From: CAILZL01 sp963791615
GTDB taxonomy: Bacteria; Pseudomonadota; Gammaproteobacteria; Steroidobacterales; Steroidobacteraceae
Length of the DNA: 64,000 bases
Direction: 5' to 3'
Assembly: GCA_963791615.1 (NCBI GenBank)
Contig: CAWBTE010000017.1
Span: forward strand, 62,001-126,000
The notes under the pieces are model-generated. The model made no database searches and had not been told where the DNA came from. It saw only the letters and a program-made list of their open reading frames with translations. Made by a program: the position numbers and the translations under genes. Of the stretch, positions 26,088-35,729 are shown piece after piece (the first letter of the stretch is position 1; each line of letters opens with the position of its first letter).

Positions 26088-28795
26088 TGATCAGCTTGCC
26101 CGGCACATAGATGAACTTGCGGATGGGTTTGTCTTCCACCCACTTGCGGACATGTTCATCGGCCAGCGCCGCTGCACGCGCTTCGTCTTCGCTGGCTTTC
26201 GCCGCAATGGACACACGGCCACGCAGCTTGCCGTTCACCTGCACCACGAGTTCCAGCGTGTCCTGTTGCAACGCAGCCTGATCAAGCTTCGGCCAGGGTT
26301 GGTCAATGATCGCATTTCTGTGCCCCAGCTCCTGCCACAATGCATGACAGGCATGCGGCACAATGGGAGAGAGCGTCAGCACCGCAATTTCCAGCGCTTC
26401 CTGCGCCACAGCGCGGCCCTGCGGACTGCCGTCGTTGAACTTGCCCAAGGCGTTCATCAACTCCATGACTGCGGCAATGGCGGTGTTGAATACGCGACGA
26501 CGCTGAATATCATCGGTGACCTTGCTGAGCGTTTGATGCGCAAGACGCCGCAGGTCTTTCTGCACTGCGTTGAGTTCCACCACATTCAGAGTCGGCGCCG
26601 CACCGACGCTGACATGCTCATAAACACTACGCCACAAACGCTTCATGAACCGGAACGCGCCCTGCACACCTTCGTCTGACCATTCCAGCGTCTGCTCCGG
26701 CGGAGCAGCAAACATGGTGAACAGACGTGCAGTATCCGCACCGAACTCCTCCACCAGTTTCTGCGGATCAACGCCATTGTTCTTGGACTTGGACATGGTG
26801 CCAATGCCACTGAACTCCACGGGCTGACCATCGGCTTTCAACGTCGGGTTGCTGCGTTGGCCCTTGTCGTCGGTCTGCCAGTTGATCTCGGTGGGATTGA
26901 AATACTGGATACGCCCGGCAGCGGGCTTACGCAGATAAATTTCATTGAGCACCATGCCCTGCGTCAGCAGATTGTTGAACGGCTCCTGCACTTCCACCAG
27001 TTGCAGGTCATGCATGACGCGCGTCCAGAAGCGCGAGTACAGCAGGTGCAGAATCGCGTGCTCAATACCACCGATGTATTGATCCACCGGCAGCCAGTAG
27101 TTCACGCGTTCATCAACCATGGCCTTGCTGTTGTCCGCACAGGCAAAACGCAGGAAGTACCACGATGAATCAACAAAGGTGTCCATGGTGTCGGTTTCGC
27201 GACGGGCTATTGGTGCCGCACTTCGGGCAGGTGCATTCGTAGAACGCAGGATCTTTGCCGAGCGGATTACCGCTACCGTCCGGCACCTTGTCTTCGGGCA
27301 GTACTACCGGCAATTGATCATCCGGCACAGGTACATCACCGCACGATGGGACAATGAATGATCGGAATCGGGCAACCCCAGTACCGCTGGCGTGAAATTC
27401 CCCAATCGCGCAGACGCCATTGGGTTTGTTTGTCGCCCCTGTTGAGTGCTTTCAGATCGGCGGCGATGGCGTCGATGGCTTGACTGTAGTTCAGACCATC
27501 GTACTTGCCGGAGTTTTTGCACACGCCGTATTCGGCGAAGGCTTCCTGCCATTCAAGAGGCACCCTCACCCTGCCCTCTCCCTGAGGGAGAGGGGAAGAG
27601 CTAAGAGATGCAGCGCCATCTTTTCTTACCCCCTCTCCCTCAGGGAGAGGGTTGGGGTAGGGTGCTCCGACGAAGCAATCACAAACTCGATCGGCAAGTC
27701 ATATTTCAACGCAAATCCAAAATCGCGCTCATCATGCGCCGGCACCGCCATCACCGCGCCTTCGCCGTAACCCATGAGCACATAGTTGCCCACCCACACC
27801 GGCACTTTTTCATTGGTCAGCGGATGAGTCACAAACAAGCCCGTGGCCATGCCTTTCTTTTCCATCTGTGCCAGCTCGGCTTCCTGCGCAGTGCCTTGTT
27901 TGCATTCTTCGATGAAGGCAGCCAATTGCGGATTGTTCTGCGCGGCATGTGTCGCCAGCGGATGTTCAGCCGCCACAGCGCAGAAAGTCACACCCATGAT
28001 AGTGTCGGCACGCGTGGTGAACACCCACATCTTGCCGTCGCCGATCAACTTGCCGTCATCACCCTTGATGTCGTGCGTAAACGCAAAGCGCACACCGACG
28101 CTTTTACCGATCCAGTTGGCCTGCATGGCGCGCACGCGCTCGGGCCAACCCTGCAGACCATCGAGGGCCTGCAACAAATCATCTGCATATTTCGTGATAC
28201 GCAGGTAGTACATGGGGATCTCGCGCTTTTCCACCAGCGCACCGGTGCGCCAGCCGCGACCGTCAATCACCTGTTCGTTGGCGAGCACGGTTTGATCAAT
28301 CGGGTCCCAGTTCACCGTGCCGGTTTTTTTGTACGCCACGCCGGCTTCGAGCATGCGCAGGAAAAACCATTGATTCCAGCGGTAGTACTCTGAAGTGCAG
28401 GTAGCCACTTCGCGATCCCAGTCAATCGCCAGCCCCAACGACTTGAGCTGCTTTTTCATATACGCGATGTTGTCGTAGGTCCACTTGGCCGGCGGCACGT
28501 TGTTCATCATCGCGGCGTTTTCGGCCGGCAGACCGAAGGCATCCCAGCCCATGGGCTGCAACACGTTCTTGCCCTGCATGCGCATGAAGCGCGATAACAC
28601 ATCGCCGATGGTGTAGTTGCGCACATGGCCCATGTGCAGACGTCCGCTGGGATAGGGAAACATCGACAGGCAGTAATACTTGTCTTTATTAGAGAGGTCC
28701 TTGCTCAGGTCTTCCTTGGCGGCAAAGACCTGATTCTGATCCCAGTACTGCTGGGCCTGAGGTTCAATGGCAGACGGTTCGTAGCGCTCTTGCAT
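26074..28795 (-). CDS. leuS: leucyl-tRNA synthetase (three frameshifts; carries an inserted palindromic repeat)
   Basis: Class I synthetase charging tRNA-Leu. Visible in order: FPYPSGRLHMGHVRNY (HIGH region), editing domain with MAVPAHDERDFGFALKYDLP, WRLRDWGISRQRYWGCPIPI, two zinc-ribbon pairs, DTFVDSSWYFLRF, GTMSKSKNNGVDPQ (KMSKS) and anticodon-binding and C-terminal domains. Single-base breaks lie near 27653, 27349 and 27208; conserved sequence resumes after each. A palindrome at 27561-27665 sits between the editing domain and the catalytic core. Corrected length is about 906 residues, some 40 more than usual, which the insert explains. Confidence 0.92.
27561..27665. repeat. palindromic repeat inside leuS coding sequence
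   Basis: Two inverted copies of a CACCCTCACCC...CTCTCCCTGAGGGAGAG unit, with a short central spacer, make a palindrome of about 105 bp. On the leuS strand one frame is open right through, reading PLPEGEG, VRKDGAASLSSS and PLPQGEGRVRV, and joins directly to leuS sequence PLEWQEAFAEYGV. Only one base appears missing where the left half enters, at CACCCTACCCC against the expected CACCCTCACCCC. Confidence 0.85.
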
Positions 28796-29005
28796 GAGGT
28801 ATCAATCTTGTGGCGAGGCAAAAATAAGGCCGCAAGGATACCGGAGCTGGCCCCCGGACGGGGGCTGGATAGGTCAGAAAATAATGATGACTGGCCAGAC
28901 GAAACCGGGGAATCCGCTTGTTCAGTGCGCGATCAGGCCCGCAGTAACGGGCCGGGAGATACCAGGAGCTGCCAGTGGCCCCATGCACCCACCGCCGATG
29001 CGGCG

Positions 29006-29896
29006 TCAGCTACCCAATGCCAGACGCAGTGACTTGATCTCTTCAGCGCCATCATGCATCACGGCAACAAATTTTTCGTTATCCAGGTTCATGCGGGTGA
29101 ATGCTTTCACCCCCTGCATGTTGAGTTCGAAATCCACTTCGTCCCCACCGACGAAACTGGCAGCCAGCACGGCGACAATGATCACATCAGTCAGGTCGGC
29201 ATAACCGGCGGTTCGATCCAGATCTTCCTGATCGCCAATCGCATCAACGACGGGCCCGGCAAACCCCCAGCTTTCGATAATGGCCTTGCCTACATTGGCC
29301 TGCCAGTCACGCATGATGTCGCCCATCGCAACCGGATCAGCAAACAGTTCGGGAAACTTGTGTGCGCGCGCAAGAATGTAGATCTTGCCAACGTTGTGCA
29401 GCAGTCCGGTGAGCATGGCTTCGTCAGCATTGACGCCCGGAACCTGACGGGCAATGACATGCGACAGCACCGCGACCATGGTGGCTTCGTTCCAGAGTCT
29501 TTCCAGTTCCTTGATGATCGGTTTCAGCTCTTCGGCGTGACGCAGCTTGGCGATGGCGAACGCCATGGCCGCAGTACGCACGTTATTGTGGCCGATGCGG
29601 GTGATCGCTGTTTTCAGATCCGAAACCGTCTTGCCGCTGTGATTGATCGCCGCCGAATTGGACAGCATAAGTACCCGCGCAGCCAGACCTGCTTCCGAAC
29701 CCACCACCCGTGCAATCTGTTCAGGCGCGACATGCTCGTCCGACAGCGCCTTGCGCACGCGCGTCGCCACATCAGGAAACGCGGGCAGCTCAACCCGGCC
29801 CTTGGTTACTTCAATCGCCAGCTCCGCCACAAACTGGAACGCAATGGCTGATTGTCCGGTCGCAACATCGCTATTGGCAGCGGCTTTCATTGACAT
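29006..29896 (-). CDS. HDOD domain protein
   Basis: Start at 29896 (MSMKAAANSDVATGQSAIAF) because GAAGGGTGAG lies at ideal distance; an ATG at 29959 lacks a site. 296 residues. The HDOD core begins VELPAFPDVATRVRKALSDE and shows LTGLLHNVGKIYILARAHKF, where the metal-binding HD of true HD phosphohydrolases is replaced. Such proteins act in c-di-GMP-linked, motility or stress signalling rather than catalysis. It is divergent from the second fliK/flhB pair, whose FliA-type promoter lies in the shared gap, suggesting a motility link (inference). Confidence 0.85.
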   Translation of the reverse strand: MSMKAAANSDVATGQSAIAFQFVAELAIEVTKGRVELPAFPDVATRVRKALSDEHVAPEQIARVVGSEAGLAARVLMLSNSAAINHSGKTVSDLKTAITRIGHNNVRTAAMAFAIAKLRHAEELKPIIKELERLWNEATMVAVLSHVIARQVPGVNADEAMLTGLLHNVGKIYILARAHKFPELFADPVAMGDIMRDWQANVGKAIIESWGFAGPVVDAIGDQEDLDRTAGYADLTDVIIVAVLAASFVGGDEVDFELNMQGVKAFTRMNLDNEKFVAVMHDGAEEIKSLRLALGS

Positions 29897-30132
29897 GTAC
29901 TCACCCTTCAATACTTGAAACTCAATATCCAGATTCAACGAGCCCTCTCGACCAGACATGACCGCTACGGATCATCGGCACTGGCGCCAATCGACTGATC
30001 AGTCATGGATTGGGCTGAGAGGGCAAGACAATAAGCATCCGGGGGTTATATCGGCAGGCAGCCCCGGCGCTTTAGACAACCGGCGCATTCTTCTGTGGGC
30101 AAGAGCCACATCAAGTGCAGCTCATGACGAAT

Positions 30133-30160
30133 TCAAGTCATTGCAACTATTGGCCGATAA
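30133..30160 (+). promoter_or_regulatory. candidate FliA (sigma-28) promoter for the second fliK-like gene
   Basis: A perfect -10 GCCGATAA at 30153-30160 is preceded by TCAAGTCA at 30133-30140 (consensus TAAAGTTT). Spacing is 12 rather than 11 bases. It lies 33 bases before the ATG at 30194. Confidence 0.6.
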
Positions 30161-30193
30161 ATCAGTGATCAGACTCACAGTTGCACCCCGCAG

Positions 30194-31396
30194 TTGAACA
30201 AGACCCGGCCATTCATGCGCATCGATCTGTTGTCAGCAAACAATCCCCGTACCCCGACCACCGCTCCGTTGCGGTCGATGCTGGGCGTAGGCGCGATTGT
30301 CGAAGCCATTGCGGTGCGCGATGTCACCAGCGGACAGCTGTGGTTGCAGTTCGACAACCGGCGCGTACCCGCCCGGCTTGCTTCGGGGCACTCTACGGGG
30401 CCACTGGATGGCGAACATCTGAAGCTGCGCGTGCTGCGTGAAACGCCGGTACTGGCGCTGGAGTCAGTGGATGAAACCGACGCGGATTACCGCACTGCGG
30501 ATGCACTGCGACGCTACTTGCCCCGACAAGCATCGCCCACACCGCTGCTGGCCAATCTCGGCTGGCTGGCGCGCAACCCTGACCAGGTACGCAGCCTGCC
30601 CTACAAGCTGCAACAGACGCTGGCCAACCTCTGGCAGACGCTGCCCGAGATGGATGATCTGCATGAACCGGAGAAGCTCAACGCCGCATTGCTGCGCTCA
30701 GGCACTTTTCTGGAGTCACAGCTGGCCAGAACAGACGCGCCCGCAGCGCAGATCATCACACAGGATTTCAAGGCCGGCCTGCTGGCGTTGCGCGAACAAC
30801 TGCGCCAGTTCAGTCTGGAGTCAGACAGTACGCCAGCACGCAGTCCGCAACCTGCGGGCCCCATGCCCAACCTACATGCCCCGCTCAGCGCCATGGGTGT
30901 CGGGCCCGCCAGCCTGTCGCTGCTGGATGGCGTGGCCGCGCAGATGGCCGAGCTGCAACAGCAAACCGACGGGACGCTGGCGCGCATTCATACCAACCAG
31001 CTGCTGAACAACGAAGCCGCGCAACAGGGCCTGCTGGCGCTGTTGATCGAATTGCCGTTCCGACATGAACAACGTGCTGACCTGTTACGTTTCAAGTTCG
31101 AACGCGAAGCACGGCAACAAGGTGACAGCGAATGCAGCTGGAAAGTGGAAGTGGCGCTGGATCTGGGCGCAACCGGCTCACTGCATATTCAAGTGGGCCT
31201 GATCGACAAGCGTCTGAACGTACAGATGCGCTCCGAATCACCGGCGCTGGTCAACGCCATCAATCACTCACTGGAAACACTGAAAACAGCCCTGCGTGCT
31301 CAGGGCCTGAATCCTGAGCGGGTGGTCTGTCTGCATGGCCAACCGGTGGACAGTGCCGATTCCCGCCTCAAGCGCCTGCTGGATCTGCACGCATGA
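30194..31396 (+). CDS. FliK-like flagellar hook-length control family protein (second copy)
   Basis: 400 residues. The C-terminal part (about 285-390) fits the FliK/Flg_hook fold: WKVEVALDLGATGSLHIQVG, LIDKRLNVQMRSESPALVNA and LETLKTALRAQGLNPERVV. The N-terminal half is Gln/Leu-rich and poorly conserved. It overlaps the FlhB-tail gene (ATGA at 31393), the same pairing seen beside other gammaproteobacterial flagellar clusters. A conventional fliK sits at 62270-63553, so this is a paralogue. A role in export-substrate control with the FlhB tail is inferred. Confidence 0.75.
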   Translation: MNKTRPFMRIDLLSANNPRTPTTAPLRSMLGVGAIVEAIAVRDVTSGQLWLQFDNRRVPARLASGHSTGPLDGEHLKLRVLRETPVLALESVDETDADYRTADALRRYLPRQASPTPLLANLGWLARNPDQVRSLPYKLQQTLANLWQTLPEMDDLHEPEKLNAALLRSGTFLESQLARTDAPAAQIITQDFKAGLLALREQLRQFSLESDSTPARSPQPAGPMPNLHAPLSAMGVGPASLSLLDGVAAQMAELQQQTDGTLARIHTNQLLNNEAAQQGLLALLIELPFRHEQRADLLRFKFEREARQQGDSECSWKVEVALDLGATGSLHIQVGLIDKRLNVQMRSESPALVNAINHSLETLKTALRAQGLNPERVVCLHGQPVDSADSRLKRLLDLHA

Positions 31397-31683
31397 ACGA
31401 ACCGGACAACCACCCGGCATCCGCTGCCCAGCCCTCACGCGCCGTGGCCGTAGCCTTGCACTATTCAGGACGCGGCGCACCGCGCGTGGTGGCCAGTGGT
31501 AATGGACTGGTGGCCGAGAACATCATCGCCACCGCTCGCGCTCATGGCGTGCCACTGGATGAAGATCCCGCGCTGGCCAGCGCCCTGTCGCGCGTCGATC
31601 TGGGCAAGGAAATTCCGCGCGAACTGTATATGGCCGTGGCCCAGGTGCTGGCCTTTGCGTGGCAGATCAGCAAGTCGGGATAA
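31393..31683 (+). CDS. FlhB C-terminal-domain-like protein
   Basis: 96 residues matching only the cytoplasmic tail of FlhB/YscU: AVALHYSGRGAPRVVASGNG, IIATARAHGVPLDEDPALAS, LGKEIPRELYMAVAQVLAFA. The NPTH autocleavage motif of full FlhB is absent (the aligned part starts after it) and there are no membrane segments. Such stand-alone tails (FhlB/YlqH type) can substitute for the FlhB C-terminal fragment in export switching. The full flhB at 56318-57451 has the matching stretch EIPASLYMAVAQVLTYIFQL. Confidence 0.88.
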   Translation: MNEPDNHPASAAQPSRAVAVALHYSGRGAPRVVASGNGLVAENIIATARAHGVPLDEDPALASALSRVDLGKEIPRELYMAVAQVLAFAWQISKSG

Positions 31684-31723
31684 GCGCAAGAGGCGGTGCA
31701 TTCACGAATGCGCCCTGCTCGCT

Positions 31724-31866
31724 AGAACCTGTTCAAGGTCTCGATCAAGGGATGCAGCGCAAGGCGGAACCGCACAAAAAAACGCAGCGTACACAAAGTA
31801 CGTGAGTATTTTTTGTGCGGTTCCAACGCCGCGATGCGCCCTTCAGCGAGACTTTGAACAGGTTCT
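31724..31866. repeat. 143 bp palindromic element with inner hairpin (copy A)
   Basis: Terminal inverted repeats AGAACCTGTTCAA (31724-31736) and TTGAACAGGTTCT (31854-31866). Inside, GGAACCGCACAAAAAA (31766-31781) and TTTTTTGTGCGGTTCC (31809-31824) form a perfect 16 bp stem around a core with GCAGCGTACACAAAGTACG. The same layout and core recur at 43148-43290. Its right end abuts the TAA of the MFS gene. Confidence 0.85.
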
Positions 31867-33104
31867 TAAGGCAAGTCAAAGTTCCTGGCATTACGCAGCA
31901 TCGGAAACCGTTTCGCCCACAATGCGGCGACCGTCATCGCGCCGACCCCGCCAATGACAACGGCTGCGGTGGGGCCGACTGCGGCGGCCAGGAAGCCGGA
32001 TTCTGCTTCGCCCAGTTCATTGGATGCAGAGACGAACAGTGACGAGATGGCGCCGACACGGCCGCGCATATCGTTCGGCGTCGACATCTGGATGAGTGAT
32101 TGACGCACGAACATCGAAAACATGTCCGCCGCTCCCAGGATGGCGAGGCAGGCAAGCGACAGCGGCACCCAGCGGGATAAACCAAACACCACCGTGGCTG
32201 CGCCGTATACACCCACGGCGATCAGCATCTTTATGCCAACTTTTTCCCGCAAGGGCCGGAAGGAAAACCAGGCGGCCGTGAGCAACGCGCCCAACGGTGG
32301 GGCTGCGCGCAGGTAACCAAGACCGGCGGGACCAATGTGCAGCACGTCGCGGGCAAACATCGGCAGCAATGCGGTTGCGCCACCGAGCAGTACCGCAAAC
32401 AGGTCGAGCGAGATCGCGCCCAGCAGCAACCGATTCTGTCGCACGTACTGGAAGCCCTCGATCATCTGCTGCCACGGCTTGCGTGATCTGTCCATGTTGG
32501 TGGCTGCGATGGGCCGGATCATCAGCAAGCACATCAGTGCACAGCTGAACAGGCAAACACTGACGGTATAAGGCAGGTGTGGAGCCACTGCGTACAAGCT
32601 CCCACCCAACGCAGGACCGATGATCCCGCCCAGACGTACGGCGATGGAGTTCGAGGCAATCGCACGTGGCAGGGCTTCTTTCGGCACGAGATTGGGCCCG
32701 ATGGCGTTTTGCGCCGGCCCATAAAACGCGCGTGACACGCCAAGAATCCCGGCAACCGCGAACAGCGGCGCAAACGAGATGTGCCCGGACCAGTTGAACG
32801 CCGCGAGTGTTGCCGCACACAGCAAATTCGTCCCGACGCACACACGGGCAATCAGCCGCCGGTCAACCCGATCCGCCACCCAGCCGGTAATGAGCGTCAG
32901 GAAGAACAACGGCGCGAATTGCACGAGACCGATGAGGCCCAGCCACAATGCGGCTTGCTTCGGCTCCATCGTCTGGCGCGCTACATCGTAGACCTGCCAG
33001 CCGATGACCACGACCATGCAGTTCTGCGCAAGCGTGTTGCACACGCGCATGAACCAGAAATAACGATAGTCGCGAAACTTGAGAGGGTTTGTATCGTTGG
33101 ACAA
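31866..33104 (-). CDS. MFS transporter (EntS/MFS_3-like exporter)
   Basis: 412 residues with about 12 hydrophobic segments. Start MSNDTNPLKFRDYRYFWFMR; the MFS loop 2-3 motif is GWVADRVDRRLIAR. PAQNAIGPNLVPKEALPRAI and the symmetric second half resemble EntS-like exporters, which expel siderophores or other small molecules. Substrate unknown. It is downstream of the cytochrome c gene on the same strand with a 167-base gap, so cotranscription is uncertain. Confidence 0.85.
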   Translation of the reverse strand: MSNDTNPLKFRDYRYFWFMRVCNTLAQNCMVVVIGWQVYDVARQTMEPKQAALWLGLIGLVQFAPLFFLTLITGWVADRVDRRLIARVCVGTNLLCAATLAAFNWSGHISFAPLFAVAGILGVSRAFYGPAQNAIGPNLVPKEALPRAIASNSIAVRLGGIIGPALGGSLYAVAPHLPYTVSVCLFSCALMCLLMIRPIAATNMDRSRKPWQQMIEGFQYVRQNRLLLGAISLDLFAVLLGGATALLPMFARDVLHIGPAGLGYLRAAPPLGALLTAAWFSFRPLREKVGIKMLIAVGVYGAATVVFGLSRWVPLSLACLAILGAADMFSMFVRQSLIQMSTPNDMRGRVGAISSLFVSASNELGEAESGFLAAAVGPTAAVVIGGVGAMTVAALWAKRFPMLRNARNFDLP

Positions 33105-33271
33105 ATTCAGTACTTGAGCAATGGATGAAGCCCCGGCTGTTGTTCTTCAACAGCGCAGAACATTCATCGAGAGTATGAGGTAATTCAGGATGACCACATC
33201 ATAAGCAAGATCAGGGTTCCCGTATTATCAGATTCCAGTGCAGAGCGATAAGCGCCATATGTGATGATCCG

Positions 33272-33631
33272 TCACAGCTCCGCTTTGAGCAGCGGAATGC
33301 TCTTCGGATCGCGCGGCGCCGGCATCTGTCGCACATAGGCATAGATATCCGCAACGTCCTGATCCGGGAGCACGGATGCTTCATAGGGCGGCATCTGCTT
33401 GATCGGGGTGCGCAGAAATACCAGGAAAGCCTCGAACGGAAGTTGCGTGCGCGATAACCGTGGGCCGGTGGCCTGCGCGCCCTGCCCTGCAAGGCCATGG
33501 CAGGCATAACAGCCGGTTTGCTGATACAGCGTCTTGCCGCGTTCGACATTGCCCGCCAGCGCAGCAGGCTGTTGTGCGAATACGTGTGTCGCGGCGAGTG
33601 TCAAACCGAGGGCGAGAACAAAATTCTTCAT
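33272..33631 (-). CDS. periplasmic c-type cytochrome, single haem
   Basis: 119 residues from MKNFVLALGLTLAATHVFAQ, a clear Sec signal cut after AFAQ-like residues. The haem-binding motif is CYACH in QTGCYACHGLAGQGAQATGP, and the axial Met is probably in PIKQMPPYEASVLPDQDV. This is the size and layout of class I cytochrome c subunits serving periplasmic dehydrogenases. It begins 15 bases after the stop of the Tat-exported thiamine-diphosphate enzyme, on the same strand, suggesting it is that enzyme's electron acceptor (inference). Confidence 0.9.
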   Translation of the reverse strand: MKNFVLALGLTLAATHVFAQQPAALAGNVERGKTLYQQTGCYACHGLAGQGAQATGPRLSRTQLPFEAFLVFLRTPIKQMPPYEASVLPDQDVADIYAYVRQMPAPRDPKSIPLLKAEL

Positions 33632-33645
33632 GGCTAGTTCCATCT

Positions 33646-35589
33646 TCAGCGGGGCTGCATCACGACATCGATCAACACCGGCTGGCCCGCCTTCACTGCG
33701 GCGATGCCCTTGCGGAAAGCTTCGGCCAGATCATTCGGATCATTGATCGGTCCGATCCCCATCACGCCATATCCCTGCGCAATTCTGGCGTGGTCGATGT
33801 TAGGGCTAGTGATGGTATTACCAATATGAGCGGTGCGGATATCACGGTTGTGCCGGTTCGCCATGCGTTGCAGGTGCATGACCTCCTGATGGTAGGCACG
33901 GTTGTTCTGGATGATGGTCAGATAGGGAATGCCATGGTGCGCCGCCGTCCACAGCGACATCGGCGCCATGTTGAACTCACCATCGCCGCAGACATTCACT
34001 GCCACACGGCCGCCGGCATCGCGATGCGCCAGCGCAGCGCCGAGTGCTGCAACCGGCTGATAGCCCACGCCATGACCACCCGAGCCGCCAATGAACTGAT
34101 AATGCTTGTCCATGGGCCACAGCCGATGCGGCCACAATGATGAGAAGTCGCTATTTGAAACCAGCGCCCAGTCTTCCTTTTTCAACTGGTTCCAGAGCTC
34201 CATGTACATACGCGCCGAGGAGATCGGTATCGCATCCCAGGCGAGCGCTGCTTCTGCGCGCGCACGCGTGGCGAAACCATTGAAGGCATCGCGCATCTGC
34301 TTGCCGCGCGCTTCGAAAGCACTCTTGCGGCCGGCATTGATTTCACGCTGCACGGCTTCAATCAGGAATGGCAACGTTGATTGCGCGTCACCAGTAATGT
34401 TCATGTCGACGGCCATATACCGCTGGGAATCCTGGTAGTTGGCACGGACCGACAAGTCACGCGTCGATATGGAGATGAGCTTTGCGCCTTGTTTGATGCG
34501 TGGACGTCCCACCCGCTCCAGCTGATCGATGACCTCGTTGTAATGCCCGAACAGATCCACCGCTTCGAGCGACAGGATGCAATCCGCCTCGGCAACCAGC
34601 CCGCCACCACGCTCTGTCTGGCAGAGATAGTGTGTGTTCGGCATGTTCATGCGCGTCAGGCGATCAATCACCGGCGCCTGCAACAGCTCGGCAAGTTTCA
34701 CCAGGTTATCCATGCCCTGCTGTGATCGCGCATAACGATCGGCAATAATCACCGGCGATTCGGCCGCGATCAGCAATCTGGCTGCCTCGGCCAATGCATT
34801 GGCATCGCCAACCGTTTGCGAAGGCATCATCAGACGCGGAATGCTGAGTTGGCTTTGTTCGTGCTCATGCAGCGGGCCTTCCTGCAGTTCGGAATCGGCA
34901 GTAATGAACACCGGCCCCGGCGGTTGCGCACAGGCCAGCGCATAGCCGCGCACCATCGATTCGGAAAAATGTTGCAGCGAGTGCGGATAGTCATCCCACT
35001 TCACGAAGTCGCGTACCGTCGCCGCACCATCCTGCGTGCTGTGTACCCATTCGACACCCGGCCGGCGTTTATCGGCAGGCCCGGTGTTGCCAGTGATGAT
35101 GATCATGGGCACGCGGTCGCAATAAGCGTTGTAGATCGCCATGGCCGCATGCTGCGTACCCACAGTGCCATGCACCATGGCCGCCATCGGTTTGCCGGCG
35201 ACCTTCGCATAACCATGCGCCATGCCCACCGATACTTCTTCATGCAGGCAGGTCAGCCACTCGGGGCTCTTGTTCTGGCCGTAGTTGATGAAGCTTTCCT
35301 GCAGCCCACGAAATGTGGAGCCGGGACAGGAGGCCATGTAATCAATGCTGAGCGTCTTGCACACATCGACCATGAAGTCCGAGCCGGATCTTTCCGTCGT
35401 CAGTCGCGGCAGTTCCGGCGGCGCTTCACGTTCGGCCGCTCTCGCAGCAGCCGTGGGCGGCGCAGTGCCTGGTGTGGCGGGCGCTTGTGCCTGCGCACCC
35501 GTGGGGACGGCGATGGAGGCTCCGCCAGCGATGACCACTCCCTTCAGGAATCCGCGGCGACGCAATACGGCAGAATCAGATTCGGACAT
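33646..35589 (-). CDS. Tat-exported thiamine diphosphate-dependent enzyme (acetolactate synthase/benzoylformate decarboxylase superfamily)
   Basis: 647 residues from the ATG at 35589, which has GGGAGA upstream; the longer frame to 35688 lacks support. The N-terminus LRRRGFLKGVVIAGGASIAV with PTGAQA is a textbook twin-arginine signal, followed by a Pro/Ala linker. The catalytic domain has LHEEVSVGMAHGYAKVAGKP (cofactor-activating Glu) and the ThDP/Mg motif GDGEFNMAPMSLWTAAHHG ending in QNN. Family members decarboxylate or ligate 2-oxoacids, normally in the cytoplasm. A folded, cofactor-loaded periplasmic form beside a cytochrome c is unusual. Substrate unknown. Confidence 0.9.
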   Translation of the reverse strand: MSESDSAVLRRRGFLKGVVIAGGASIAVPTGAQAQAPATPGTAPPTAAARAAEREAPPELPRLTTERSGSDFMVDVCKTLSIDYMASCPGSTFRGLQESFINYGQNKSPEWLTCLHEEVSVGMAHGYAKVAGKPMAAMVHGTVGTQHAAMAIYNAYCDRVPMIIITGNTGPADKRRPGVEWVHSTQDGAATVRDFVKWDDYPHSLQHFSESMVRGYALACAQPPGPVFITADSELQEGPLHEHEQSQLSIPRLMMPSQTVGDANALAEAARLLIAAESPVIIADRYARSQQGMDNLVKLAELLQAPVIDRLTRMNMPNTHYLCQTERGGGLVAEADCILSLEAVDLFGHYNEVIDQLERVGRPRIKQGAKLISISTRDLSVRANYQDSQRYMAVDMNITGDAQSTLPFLIEAVQREINAGRKSAFEARGKQMRDAFNGFATRARAEAALAWDAIPISSARMYMELWNQLKKEDWALVSNSDFSSLWPHRLWPMDKHYQFIGGSGGHGVGYQPVAALGAALAHRDAGGRVAVNVCGDGEFNMAPMSLWTAAHHGIPYLTIIQNNRAYHQEVMHLQRMANRHNRDIRTAHIGNTITSPNIDHARIAQGYGVMGIGPINDPNDLAEAFRKGIAAVKAGQPVLIDVVMQPR

Positions 35590-35729
35590 GAGCAGTCTCC
35601 CCCGGGTTGAACGCAGGAAGAATAGACGTACTGTCCCGCAGAAGCGACCCTCAGCCACTCGGTAAACGCAGCGCCGGCCCGCTCGCACTGCGACGGGCCA
35701 TCAAGAATGCCTGCCGATCTGAAGTACCG

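Noticed and set aside
27626..28795. Reading leuS as truly truncated at the stop inside the repeat
   Set aside because: All downstream synthetase motifs, including KMSKS, are present in recoverable frames, and leuS is essential; a one-base error is more likely.
29958..30197. Possible + strand gene between the HDOD gene and the second fliK-like gene
   Set aside because: It spans the candidate FliA promoter, lacks a ribosome site and shows no family features; this is intergenic regulatory sequence.
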